This document shows, piece after piece, positions 1-8,380 of a stretch of 59,299 bases of DNA. Position 1 is the first letter of the stretch; every line of letters begins with the position of its first letter. The stretch spans positions 1-59,299 of the forward strand of contig CALUJF010000016.1 in assembly GCA_944320855.1 (NCBI GenBank). Direction: 5' to 3'. The notes beneath the pieces are model-generated. The model was not told the origin of the DNA. It was given only the letters and a program-made list of their open reading frames with translations, and did no database searches. The position numbers and the translations under genes were made by a program. The stretch is from an uncultured Phocaeicola sp. (GTDB taxonomy: Bacteria > Bacteroidota > Bacteroidia > Bacteroidales > Bacteroidaceae).

Positions 1-22
1 TGTTTTATTTAGCTAATCAGTT

Positions 23-30
23 TATATTTG
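23..30 (+). promoter_or_regulatory. -7 promoter element of the aminotransferase gene
   Basis: TATATTTG matches the Bacteroidetes -7 consensus TAnnTTTG and lies 30 bases before the ATG at 61. No clear -33 TTTG can be judged because the window starts just upstream. Confidence 0.6.
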
Positions 31-60
31 CAGTCAAAATTTTATATAACATAATAAATT

Positions 61-1263
61 ATGCCACAAATATCCATAAGAGGAAACGAAATGCCAGAAT
101 CGCCAATCAGAAAATTGGCACCATTGGCCGAAGCTGCGAAAGGAAGAGGGATTCATGTGTATCACCTGAATATAGGTCAGCCTGACCTGCCAACTCCACG
201 AGCGGCCTTGGACGCAATTCGTAATATAGACCGTACTGTGCTTGAGTACAGTCCGAGCCAGGGATATAGGAGCTATCGTGAGAAATTGGTTGGTTACTAC
301 AAGAAATATGATATAAACCTTACGGCTGATGATATCATTATTACCACCGGAGGCTCGGAAGCTGTGCTGTTCGCTTTCATGAGCTGTCTTAATCCGGGCG
401 ATGAAATCATTGTGCCGGAACCTGCATATGCCAACTATATGGCTTTTGCCATTTCTGCAGGTGCCGTAATCAGAACCGTCACCACTACCATAGAGGAGGG
501 TTTCTCGCTGCCTAAGGTGGAGAAGTTCGAGGAACTGATAAACGAACGTACAAAAGGTATTCTGATATGTAATCCTAACAATCCGACAGGCTATCTTTAC
601 ACCCGCAGGGAGATGAACCAGATTCGTGACCTTGTGAAGAAATATGACTTGTTCCTGTTCTCGGACGAAGTATACAGGGAATTTATCTATACAGGTTCGC
701 CATATATCTCGGCATGTCATCTGCAGGGAATAGAACAGAATGTCGTTCTTATCGACTCTGTATCAAAGAGATACTCTGAATGTGGTATCCGCATCGGTGC
801 TCTTATCACAAAGAATGCTGAAGTGCGCAAGGCAGTGATGAAGTTCTGCCAGGCCAGACTGAGTCCTCCACTGATAGGCCAGATAGCAGCCGAAGCATCG
901 CTTGACGAACCGGAAGAATATTCACGCGAGACATACGACGAGTATGTGGAACGCAGAAAGTGTCTGATAGACGGACTGAACAGAATACCGGGCGTATACT
1001 CGCCTATACCTATGGGAGCTTTCTACACTGTGGCAAAACTGCCTGTAGACGACAGTGAGAAGTTCTGCGCATGGTGTCTGTCAGAGTTCGAGTATGAAGG
1101 CGAGACTGTGATGCTTGCTCCTGCAAGCGGTTTCTATACCACTCCGGGTGCGGGCAAGAACGAAGTGCGTCTGGCATACGTCCTGAAGAAAGAGGATTTG
1201 GTTCGTGCGCTTTTTGTCCTGAGAAAGGCGTTGGAGGCATATCCTGGAAGAGTAGACGAATAA
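61..1263 (+). CDS. PLP-dependent class I/II aminotransferase
   Basis: A 400-residue fold-type I aminotransferase of the aspartate/aromatic family, cytosolic, moving an amino group between an amino acid and a 2-oxo acid. Visible family marks are NIGQPDLPTP near residue 37, CNPNNPTGYLY in the middle, SDEVYREF before the PLP site, and SVSKRYSECGIRIGAL with the Schiff-base lysine near residue 236. Length is normal. The ATG at 61 follows a good -7 box and gives the N-terminus usual for Bacteroides homologues; an ATG at 91 is an alternative. It ends 3 bases before the permease gene, so the two are probably co-transcribed. The substrate cannot be told from sequence. Confidence 0.9.
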   Translation: MPQISIRGNEMPESPIRKLAPLAEAAKGRGIHVYHLNIGQPDLPTPRAALDAIRNIDRTVLEYSPSQGYRSYREKLVGYYKKYDINLTADDIIITTGGSEAVLFAFMSCLNPGDEIIVPEPAYANYMAFAISAGAVIRTVTTTIEEGFSLPKVEKFEELINERTKGILICNPNNPTGYLYTRREMNQIRDLVKKYDLFLFSDEVYREFIYTGSPYISACHLQGIEQNVVLIDSVSKRYSECGIRIGALITKNAEVRKAVMKFCQARLSPPLIGQIAAEASLDEPEEYSRETYDEYVERRKCLIDGLNRIPGVYSPIPMGAFYTVAKLPVDDSEKFCAWCLSEFEYEGETVMLAPASGFYTTPGAGKNEVRLAYVLKKEDLVRALFVLRKALEAYPGRVDE

Positions 1264-1266
1264 CAT

Positions 1267-2511
1267 ATGAACTGGAAACTGTTTATAGCACGTCGTATCT
1301 ACAAGAATAACGACGGTAGTAAAGAGGTATCAAAGCCGGCTGTGCGCATTGCCATGGCCGGCATTTCTATTGGCCTTGCCGTAATGATAGTGTCGGTAGC
1401 GGTGGTTATCGGATTCAAGAATCAGGTACGCGACAAGGTGGTGGGGCTTGCGTCGGAGGTTATAGTGACCAGCCTGGATGATGCACAGCTTTATATGACC
1501 GCGCCCATTGCTGCCGGCGACAGCCTTATGGAGGCACTGTCCGTGAAACCGGACATCAGCCATGTGCAGCGTTATTCCGTCAAGCCGGGAATGATAATGA
1601 CAGACGATAGTTTCCAGGGTATGGTGGTGAAAGGAGTGGGGCAGGAGTACGACCTCAGCTATATCCGCAAGCATATCATAGAGGGGGAAATACCTGAGTT
1701 TACAGATACGGCGGCCACGAACAGGGTGCTGATATCGAAGTCAATGGCCGACAAGCTGCATCTCAAGACCGGTGACAGGATTTACACTTACTATGTAGAT
1801 GACAATGTGCGTGCCCGCAGACTTACGGTTTCTGCCATCTATCAGACTAACCTCTCTGCTTTCGACGATTATTTTCTTCTGACAGATATTTATACCGTTA
1901 ACCGCCTGAACAAATGGGAGCCGGACCAGGTGAGCGGTATAGAAATAGATGTGGACGACTATTCGCGCATTGATGCAGTGAACGATGATATCCGCACCGG
2001 CCTGTTCGAGGCTTCCGACAAGTACGGGCAGAGCTATTTCTCGCGTACCATTGTCGAAGCCAATCCGCAGATTTTTGCATGGCTGGATTTGCTCGACCTC
2101 AATGTTTGGGTAATCCTGTTACTTATGACCGGTGTGGCAGGTTTTACCATGATTTCCGGTCTGCTGATAATAATCCTTGAGCGTACGAATATGATTGGGG
2201 TGCTGAAGGCTATGGGAGCCGACAATAATTCCATCAGGAAAATCTTCCTCTCGTTCTCCGTGTTTCTGATAGGAAGGGGGATGCTGTGGGGGAATGTGGT
2301 AGGTCTGTCGCTCTGCCTGATACAGTATTTCTTCGAGCCGATAAAGCTTGACCCTACTGTATATTATGTAAGTTCTGTCCCTATAGAGCTGAATTTCCTT
2401 GTCTACATTCTGCTGAATGTCTTTACGCTGGTAGTGTCTGTTCTGATGCTCGTGGGGCCTTCTTACCTCATAAGCAGGATTCATCCGGCACGTTCAATCC
2501 GATACGAATAG
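1267..2511 (+). CDS. FtsX-like ABC transporter permease (LolC/LolE type)
   Basis: A 414-residue inner-membrane permease. One membrane segment lies near residues 28-50, followed by a MacB-type periplasmic domain of about 220 residues, then three C-terminal membrane segments beginning with LNVWVILLLMTGVAGFTMIS. The stretch LERTNMIGVLKAMGADNNSI is the coupling-helix region of the FtsX family (ERxxxIGVLKAxGA). LolC/LolE proteins of this layout extract lipoproteins from the inner membrane with an ATPase partner; no ATPase is adjacent here. It follows the aminotransferase by 3 bases. The family is secure; the lipoprotein-release role is inferred from layout. Confidence 0.85.
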   Translation: MNWKLFIARRIYKNNDGSKEVSKPAVRIAMAGISIGLAVMIVSVAVVIGFKNQVRDKVVGLASEVIVTSLDDAQLYMTAPIAAGDSLMEALSVKPDISHVQRYSVKPGMIMTDDSFQGMVVKGVGQEYDLSYIRKHIIEGEIPEFTDTAATNRVLISKSMADKLHLKTGDRIYTYYVDDNVRARRLTVSAIYQTNLSAFDDYFLLTDIYTVNRLNKWEPDQVSGIEIDVDDYSRIDAVNDDIRTGLFEASDKYGQSYFSRTIVEANPQIFAWLDLLDLNVWVILLLMTGVAGFTMISGLLIIILERTNMIGVLKAMGADNNSIRKIFLSFSVFLIGRGMLWGNVVGLSLCLIQYFFEPIKLDPTVYYVSSVPIELNFLVYILLNVFTLVVSVLMLVGPSYLISRIHPARSIRYE

Positions 2512-2553
2512 TAACGTGAACGTGCATTTTCCGTGAAATTTCTAAGAAAAGAA

Positions 2554-2641
2554 ACCGTGACACGTACGTGTTCCGCCCGTTACACGTTCGTGTTCCGCGC
2601 GTGACACGTTCGTGTTCCACCCGTTACACGTACGTGTAACG
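2554..2641. repeat. Array A: four 22-bp units with ACACGTWCGTGT cores
   Basis: Four tandem units of exactly 22 bp (2554-2575, 2576-2597, 2598-2619, 2620-2641). Each is centred on a near-perfect palindrome, ACACGTACGTGT or ACACGTTCGTGT. There are no spacers between units. The array lies in the convergent gap between the permease and Crp genes. It is closely related to array B at 52678-52787: both share the left flank AAGAAAAGAAACC and the same variant third unit beginning CGCGTGAC. Confidence 0.95.
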
Positions 2642-2719
2642 CCAAGTCTGTTTCGGCGTTTTCAGGAATGAAACGGCAAATTCAGCATTGTCCTTTTAGG
2701 AGATATCTGAAAACAAAAA

Positions 2720-2766
2720 ACGAAATGTCCGATACAAGGTTTGTTCCCGTGTATCGGACATTTCGT
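2720..2766 (-). terminator. Hairpin terminator of the Crp/Fnr gene
   Basis: A perfect 17-bp inverted repeat starting ACGAAATGTCC (2720-2736 and 2750-2766) with a 13-base loop. On the minus strand the stem is followed by a T-rich tail, which suits termination of the Crp gene ending at 2791. The plus-strand side is also T-rich, so it may act in both directions. Confidence 0.85.
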
Positions 2767-2790
2767 TTTCCGGATATCATCTTTGGCGTT

Positions 2791-3492
2791 TCAGCCTATT
2801 TTGCTTATTTTCTTAAGTTTCTCCTCGTCGATAAGCTTTATCTTTCTTCCGTCAATGATTATAAGTTTCTCGGAAGCAAAGTTTGACAGTGTGCGAATGG
2901 CATTCGAAGTAGTCATGTTCGAGAGGTTTGCCAAGTCTTCGCGCGAGAGGTAGATGCTCAGCGTGCACTGGTCTTCTTCCACTCCGTATGTATCTTTGAG
3001 GAACAGCAGCGATTCTGCAAGTCTTCCGCGTATATGCTTCTGGGTAAGGCTTACTGTTCTTTCGTCCGAAATACCTAAGTCGATGGACAACTGTCTGATG
3101 AAGAACAGTCCTAATTCGGCATTCTCTTCAAGAAGTTTCACTATGCATGTCATCGGTATCAGACATATTGTGCAAGGCTCGAATGCAGCAGCTGCGGTAA
3201 CAAAGTTTTCGTTGGCAAAATACGCTCTGTAAGCGAAATATTCTTTGTCTTTGATAACTCTTATTATCTGGCTTCTTCCGCCGACCCCGTCTTTATATAT
3301 CTTCACCTTCCCTTTCAGCAGGCACATCAAGTGCTTAGGTGTTTCTCCTTCACAATATATAGTCTCATTCTTCTTGTACTTCTGTATTGTGAAGTTCTGC
3401 GCTAAATAGTCTTTTTGAGCGTCTGTTAATGGTTGCCATAAATCGGGAATACTCTCGGCAATCTCAGCTTCAGATAATTCTTTTTTCACCAT
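2791..3492 (-). CDS. Crp/Fnr-family transcription regulator
   Basis: A 233-residue regulator. The N-terminal half is a cyclic-nucleotide-binding-like beta-barrel (NETIYCEGETPKHLMCLLKGKVKIYK near residues 43-68). A dimer helix follows, then a C-terminal winged helix (YLSREDLANLSNMTTSNAIR is the recognition helix region). No Fnr-type Cys cluster is seen, and the cAMP phosphate-binding RxS motif is not evident, so the ligand is unknown. The ATG at 3492 follows a TACCTTTG -7 box at 3521-3528. It is divergent from the DUF5686 gene. Bacteroides species carry several such regulators, including carbohydrate-use regulators; I cannot say which this is. Confidence 0.88.
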   Translation of the reverse strand: MVKKELSEAEIAESIPDLWQPLTDAQKDYLAQNFTIQKYKKNETIYCEGETPKHLMCLLKGKVKIYKDGVGGRSQIIRVIKDKEYFAYRAYFANENFVTAAAAFEPCTICLIPMTCIVKLLEENAELGLFFIRQLSIDLGISDERTVSLTQKHIRGRLAESLLFLKDTYGVEEDQCTLSIYLSREDLANLSNMTTSNAIRTLSNFASEKLIIIDGRKIKLIDEEKLKKISKIG

Positions 3493-3520
3493 AGATGTTA
3501 TAAAAACGTGTTATATAGCA

Positions 3521-3528
3521 CAAAGGTA
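3521..3528 (-). promoter_or_regulatory. -7 promoter element of the Crp/Fnr gene
   Basis: CAAAGGTA on the plus strand reads TACCTTTG on the minus strand, a full TAnnTTTG match, about 30 bases upstream of the ATG at 3492. Confidence 0.7.
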
Positions 3529-3592
3529 AGAATAAAAAATTAAAAAAAACTCTTTTTACGATTAAAAATAAAGGTTTGATAGGTGTTTTGTG

Positions 3593-3600
3593 TATTTTTG
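3593..3600 (+). promoter_or_regulatory. -7 promoter element of the DUF5686 gene
   Basis: TATTTTTG matches TAnnTTTG. It lies downstream of an in-frame start at 3576 and just upstream of ATGs at 3609 and 3618, so it argues for a later start codon. Confidence 0.55.
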
Positions 3601-3617
3601 TTTCTGATATGAGGTGT

Positions 3618-5807
3618 ATGTTCAAATATCTGAGAATTGAATTGACGCATCTGCTTTTGCTTATTGTCTGCATGATGCCTTCTGTAGGGAAATCGGAGAA
3701 TATAATCTCGCTGTTTCCCAAGGACCGCCTTGTTCCAGACTCTATTCTCGGCAAGGTTTACTCTTCTGCCTCCATATACTCCAACGAGGTGAAGGGCTTT
3801 AAGGCAAATCTTTATCTCAAGGGTATGGTGACGGTGCACCACAGGAACAGGATAATAAAGTACATCCCGTCGATGTTCAAACTCGAGGACAGCATAAGCA
3901 ATTACATGCACGAATCCATAAGTGAGCTTCAGTACACGGCTCCGTCCATTTACGACAGAAAGATTAAGGCTATGGTATCGACCTTCAAAAGTCAGAAAGG
4001 ACAGGTGTTCGATATTATGGACTATATGAAATTCAATGTCTATTCGTCGTCGCTGATGGGGGATAAGGTGATGTCGCCGCTTAACAGCCAGTCGAAGATA
4101 CATTATAAATATATACTTGACAGCTGGACGGTGATAGACAACAAAAACTGTTGCAAGATACGTGTGCAGCCCAAGTATAAGAGTACAAAGCTGGTGGAAG
4201 GGTATATGTGGCTGTATGCCGACGACTGGTCCGTGCATAGTTTCGATTTCAGCGGCGAGTACGACCTTGTAGACTTCAGGATTAAGGCATTCATGGGCAA
4301 TACGCCGCAGACGAAATATCTTCCGTGCTATATGGACATTGATATGCATTTCAGGTTTCTGAAGAACCATCTGCAGATGAAGTATTCCGGTTGGATGGAT
4401 TATACGGAGGTGAAATTCGCCGAGCTTGGGGAGGTTATACGTCTGAAAAAGGACAGAGACAAGTATAATCTGTCAAGTTCATACACTCTGACGTGCGACA
4501 CCAGCCGGCTTGTGGCGGACATAGATTCATTTTCAAAGATGAGGCCTTTCCCTCTTACGGATGAGGAGGAGCTTATGTACAGAAACAAGATAGAGCGGAG
4601 GATTGTAGACAGGCAGAAGCAAATACAGGATTCTATCGACAATATCAGTAAGCCCAAAAGTCAGGTCTTCCTCGGACAGGTGGGCGATGCGCTTATCAAT
4701 TCCTATGATATCGACCTTCCGAAAGTGGGTAGTATAAACTGTTCGCCCATCATAAACCCGTTGCTCCTCAGCTACAGTCACCGCAACGGTATATCCTACA
4801 GGCAATCGTACAAATACAACAAACTGTTCTACGACGGACGACTTTTGAGGATAGCTCCTCAGATAGGTTTCAACTTTACGAAGAAAGAACTGTATGCAAA
4901 GGTTGATGCCGAGTATGTCTATAATCCGCGTAAGCATGGGGCGGTGGAGCTGCATGTGGGAAACGGTAACAGAATCTACAGTAGTGTGGTGCTCGACCAG
5001 CTTGAGGCTATGCCTGACAGTACTTTCTCGTTCGACGGTCTTGACTTAGATTACTTCAAGGATATCTATGTAAACCTTTCGCACAATATAGAGATAGTGA
5101 ACGGTCTAAGCCTGTGGACCGGTCTGTCCATGCACTGGAGATATACGAAAAGTACTCCCGAACTTGATGCAAGAGTACGTTCGCGGTACAACAGTTTTGC
5201 GCCGCGCTTGCGTGTGGAATGGACCCCGGGAATGTATTACTATATGAACGGCAACAGAAAGGTGAACGTAGGCTCGTATTACCCGACCTTCATAGCCGAT
5301 TATGAAAGGGGAATCCGTGTGTTCAAAAGTTCGGGCGAGTATGAAAGACTGGAACTTTCGGCAGAGCAGGTTATAAAGGTAAGGAATATACACCACATAG
5401 CCTATCACATAGGGTGTGGTTTCTTCCTCAATCAAGAGGATATTTACTTCGTGGATTATGTGAACTTATCAAACAGAAATCTTCCGCAGGGATGGAATGA
5501 CGATATAGGGGGAACTTTCCAGATGCTGGACAGCAGATGGTATAATGCTTCGAGCCATTATGTACGCGGAAATATGACTTACGAGTCGCCGTTCATATTG
5601 TTGTACCCTGTCAGCAAGCTTCTTTCCTTCATTCAGAAGGAAAGAATATATGCAGGTATATTGTTTATGCCTCACCTAAATCCTTATTTTGAGGTAGGGT
5701 ATGGTATCGGAACGCATATCTTCGATGCCGGCATCTTCGTAGGAAACGAGCGTGGCAAGTTTACTTCGATAGGTTGCAAGTTTACATTCGAGCTGTTCAA
5801 TAAATAG
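3618..5807 (+). CDS. DUF5686-family outer-membrane protein
   Basis: About 729 residues from the ATG at 3618, which opens a signal peptide (MFKYLRIELTHLLLLIVCMM); an ATG at 3609 is possible. The start at 3576 would precede the predicted transcription start. The mature protein begins with the family motif YSNEVKGFKANLYLKG, has a helical mid-region, and continues with many alternating aromatic beta-strands that suggest a C-terminal barrel, ending in a strand-like KFTFELFNK. DUF5686 proteins are Bacteroidetes cell-surface proteins, often with an N-terminal carboxypeptidase-regulatory-like domain, which is missing here. Biochemical role unknown. It converges on the glycosyltransferase gene with a 21-base gap. 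Confidence 0.8.
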   Translation: MFKYLRIELTHLLLLIVCMMPSVGKSENIISLFPKDRLVPDSILGKVYSSASIYSNEVKGFKANLYLKGMVTVHHRNRIIKYIPSMFKLEDSISNYMHESISELQYTAPSIYDRKIKAMVSTFKSQKGQVFDIMDYMKFNVYSSSLMGDKVMSPLNSQSKIHYKYILDSWTVIDNKNCCKIRVQPKYKSTKLVEGYMWLYADDWSVHSFDFSGEYDLVDFRIKAFMGNTPQTKYLPCYMDIDMHFRFLKNHLQMKYSGWMDYTEVKFAELGEVIRLKKDRDKYNLSSSYTLTCDTSRLVADIDSFSKMRPFPLTDEEELMYRNKIERRIVDRQKQIQDSIDNISKPKSQVFLGQVGDALINSYDIDLPKVGSINCSPIINPLLLSYSHRNGISYRQSYKYNKLFYDGRLLRIAPQIGFNFTKKELYAKVDAEYVYNPRKHGAVELHVGNGNRIYSSVVLDQLEAMPDSTFSFDGLDLDYFKDIYVNLSHNIEIVNGLSLWTGLSMHWRYTKSTPELDARVRSRYNSFAPRLRVEWTPGMYYYMNGNRKVNVGSYYPTFIADYERGIRVFKSSGEYERLELSAEQVIKVRNIHHIAYHIGCGFFLNQEDIYFVDYVNLSNRNLPQGWNDDIGGTFQMLDSRWYNASSHYVRGNMTYESPFILLYPVSKLLSFIQKERIYAGILFMPHLNPYFEVGYGIGTHIFDAGIFVGNERGKFTSIGCKFTFELFNK

Positions 5808-5828
5808 AACAGTCTGATTGCCGTGCTG

Positions 5829-6989
5829 TCATTTGCGCATATAGTCACTTTTGTTGCGGGTGATATATCCGGTTTTCAGACTCAGGCTGTATAGCGGTCT
5901 TAGCAAATCGTAAATGAAAAGGAATGCAGATACTTTCTCTCCCATGGCTTTTGCAGTCTTACAGTAAACAGTCATTGCTACAATGGTTCTTATTATCCAT
6001 GCAGCGCACACGCTTGCCGTGAATATCCATTCCCTGCATGCTATGCCGATGCACAATGATGCTATGACGGAAATATTTAGCAGCATGGCCGACCATGTTT
6101 CTATGCTGTTGGAGAGCCTTGCCATTCCTTTATAGCGGCTTCCTGTTACCTCGTAGCTTATTTTATCGTCTTTCCAGATTTTCTTGTGTTTTGGTGCCGG
6201 CATACGCATTATGCTGTCCGGGCAGGCGCAGACTTTAGTATTGTTCCTGTCTGCAATCTCGTTTATGAACAAATCGTCATCTCCTCTCGACAAGGTAAGC
6301 TGGTTGTAGAAACCTTTGTGCTTGAGGTATATATCCTTGCGGTATGCCATGTTTCTGCCTATTCCCATGTATGGATTTCCGCCGATAGCTTTCCCTAAAA
6401 ATCTCATAGATACGATGAGCATGTCCGAGATGATTCTTTTCATGAAGAAGCCTTTGCCGCTGTAATAATTGCAGTACCCCAATACGATGTCCGTTCCCGG
6501 TACGAAGTTTCTTGCCATGCTTCTCAGCCAGTTCTTGCTTACAGGCTTGCAGTATGGTTCGGTCACTACTATCCAGTCATATTTGCTGGCTTTTATTCCC
6601 ATGGCTATTCCGAGTTTCTTCCGGCTTACATATCTGGCAGACTTCGGTATAAATGTGCGGTAGAGGTGTGGATACCGGCTGCACAGAATCTTCAGTGTGT
6701 CCTCGTCCTCGCCTGCCGACTCGTCGTTTACCACTATCACCTCGTACTCCGGATAGTCCTGTTCGAGTATGGAAGGCAGGTTTTCCTTGAGCATACTTGC
6801 AGAATCTTTTGTGACCATTATTACGGAGAGTGGGGGACAGTTGGTGTTCTCGGGGAGTTTGTCCTGCTGTCTGTTGCTTCTGAACAGTCTGCTGTAAGGA
6901 ACGAGAAAATAATATAACTGTACTAAAAACAGGAGTCCGCAGAAAGACATCATGATTAGTATAACCGGATTGTAGTCTATGTGTGTCAT
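5829..6989 (-). CDS. Membrane-anchored family 2 glycosyltransferase
   Basis: A 386-residue protein with an N-terminal membrane segment (residues about 9-31), a GT-A glycosyltransferase domain, and two C-terminal membrane segments after residue 300. The GT2 core is shown by LSVIMVTKDSASMLKENLPS, YPEYEVIVVNDESAGEDEDT and RGDDDLFINEIADR, the last in the place of the usual catalytic ED motif. Such proteins add sugars from nucleotide or lipid donors at the inner membrane. Donor and acceptor cannot be inferred. It is followed by the lysA terminator region upstream and stands as a single gene. Confidence 0.85.
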   Translation of the reverse strand: MTHIDYNPVILIMMSFCGLLFLVQLYYFLVPYSRLFRSNRQQDKLPENTNCPPLSVIMVTKDSASMLKENLPSILEQDYPEYEVIVVNDESAGEDEDTLKILCSRYPHLYRTFIPKSARYVSRKKLGIAMGIKASKYDWIVVTEPYCKPVSKNWLRSMARNFVPGTDIVLGYCNYYSGKGFFMKRIISDMLIVSMRFLGKAIGGNPYMGIGRNMAYRKDIYLKHKGFYNQLTLSRGDDDLFINEIADRNNTKVCACPDSIMRMPAPKHKKIWKDDKISYEVTGSRYKGMARLSNSIETWSAMLLNISVIASLCIGIACREWIFTASVCAAWIIRTIVAMTVYCKTAKAMGEKVSAFLFIYDLLRPLYSLSLKTGYITRNKSDYMRK

Positions 6990-7041
6990 GTTTCTATTAG
7001 GTTTTCTGAAAAATCATGCAAAAGTAGTTCAAAAATTTCAG

Positions 7042-7086
7042 AAAAAAGGCTCCTTCGATGGTTTTATTTTTGCCATGAAGGAGCCT
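7042..7086 (-). terminator. Terminator of lysA
   Basis: Inverted repeat AGGCTCCTTC (7047-7056) / GAAGGAGCCT (7077-7086), extended by an inner ATGG/CCAT. On the minus strand it is followed by a run of T, just past the lysA stop. Confidence 0.9.
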
Positions 7087-7110
7087 AAGTATGTGTGTGT
7101 TTTTGTTTCG

Positions 7111-8271
7111 TCAGATAAGCTCGTCTGATGTATATCCCTGTGGGAGAGTTCTGCAGTTGTAACCTGAAGCCATAATCTCACCGTAGGCACCTGCCGAACG
7201 AAGTGCTATCAGGTCGCCTCTCTTAGTCTTGTTCAGGTCGATAGCTTTTCCGAAAACATCGGATGATTCGCAGATAGGACCTACCACGTCGTATGCCTCT
7301 ACAGCTTCGTCTGAAGTGATGTTTTCTATCTTGTGGTATGCCTGATAAAGCGCAGGACGGATAAGATCTGTCATACCTGCATCAACGATGGCAAACTGCT
7401 TGTTTGTTCCCTGCTTAACGTATGTCACCTTTGTGATAAGGCTGCCGCACTGTCCTACGACTGCACGTCCCAATTCGAAATGCAGTGTCTGCTGCGGACG
7501 GAGACGCAGATGCTTGTGGTATGTCTTGAAGTACTCTGCAAAATCAGGTATCGGCTGACGGTTAGGGTGAGCATAGTCTATACCGAGTCCGCCGCCTACA
7601 TTGATATGTTCTACTATAATCTGGCGTGCAAACAGCTTTTCCTGCAGTTCGTTCACTCTGTTGCAGAGAGCAACGAAGTCGCCCATATCAAGAATCTGAG
7701 AACCTATATGGAAATGAAGTCCTACGAACTTCACATTATTCATCTCCAGTGCACGGTCGATTACATAGTCCATATCGTTCATGCTGATACCGAACTTGTT
7801 TTCTGCCAGACCGGTTGTGATATTGGCATGTGTATGTGCGCCTACATCAGGATTTATGCGGAAAGCCACTCTTGCAATCTTGCCTTTAGCAGCAGCCAAT
7901 TCGTTGATAACTTCAAGTTCCGGAACCGATTCTACGTTGAAACAGAAAATGTCATAGTCCAGTCCGAGATTGATTTCCCAGTCTGTCTTACCTACTCCGG
8001 CATATACAATCTTACTTGGAGGGAATCCGGCTTTGATGGCAGCCTTGATTTCACCGCCGCTCACGCAGTCGGCTCCAAGTCCGCTTTCACGGATAATGCT
8101 GAGCACTTTAGGATTGGCATTTGCCTTTACTGCATAGTGAACGCAGAACTTATTGTATTTGCCACTTTCATTCTTTATTGTCTGGAGAGTTTCGCGAAGC
8201 AGGTTTGCATCATAATAATAGAATGGAGTTTCCATCTCGCGGAATTTTCCTATTGGGAATGTACCTTTCAT
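7111..8271 (-). CDS. lysA: Diaminopimelate decarboxylase
   Basis: A 386-residue fold-type III PLP enzyme that decarboxylates meso-diaminopimelate to L-lysine, the last step of lysine synthesis. The PLP lysine lies in HYAVKANANP (K49). The phosphate-binding loop is seen in HINVGGGLGIDY, and the substrate-binding Cys of the partner-subunit active site in GPICESSDVF. Shorter than the Escherichia coli enzyme but typical for Bacteroidetes. It lies 109 bases downstream of lysC, which catalyses the first step of the same pathway, but a hairpin terminator separates the two. Confidence 0.95.
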   Translation of the reverse strand: MKGTFPIGKFREMETPFYYYDANLLRETLQTIKNESGKYNKFCVHYAVKANANPKVLSIIRESGLGADCVSGGEIKAAIKAGFPPSKIVYAGVGKTDWEINLGLDYDIFCFNVESVPELEVINELAAAKGKIARVAFRINPDVGAHTHANITTGLAENKFGISMNDMDYVIDRALEMNNVKFVGLHFHIGSQILDMGDFVALCNRVNELQEKLFARQIIVEHINVGGGLGIDYAHPNRQPIPDFAEYFKTYHKHLRLRPQQTLHFELGRAVVGQCGSLITKVTYVKQGTNKQFAIVDAGMTDLIRPALYQAYHKIENITSDEAVEAYDVVGPICESSDVFGKAIDLNKTKRGDLIALRSAGAYGEIMASGYNCRTLPQGYTSDELI

Positions 8272-8321
8272 AAATGTTCTGTTTTTTGATATTCGTTTGT
8301 AGCTGTTTGTTCTTTTACAAG

Positions 8322-8367
8322 AAAAGCGAATGGTCTGGATATTCTTTATCCACAGCCATTCGCTTTT
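8322..8367 (-). terminator. Hairpin terminator between lysC and lysA
   Basis: AAAAGCGAATGG (8322-8333) / CCATTCGCTTTT (8356-8367), a 12-bp stem with further pairing in the loop. It ends in T on both strands. It separates lysC from lysA and would limit read-through. Confidence 0.88.
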
Positions 8368-8380
8368 ATACTAAAGATGT

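Noticed and set aside
2554-2641. CRISPR array
   Set aside because: The units are contiguous 22-mers with no unique spacers, and no cas gene is in the window. The same holds for the array at 52678-52787.
3540-4370. 276-codon minus-strand open frame opposite the DUF5686 gene
   Set aside because: His/Arg-rich antisense translation overlapping both the promoter region and a clear coding gene.
7333-8289. 318-codon open frame on the plus strand opposite lysA
   Set aside because: It is the antisense shadow of a well-supported lysA; the translation is low-complexity and Cys/Val/Phe-rich with no family motif.
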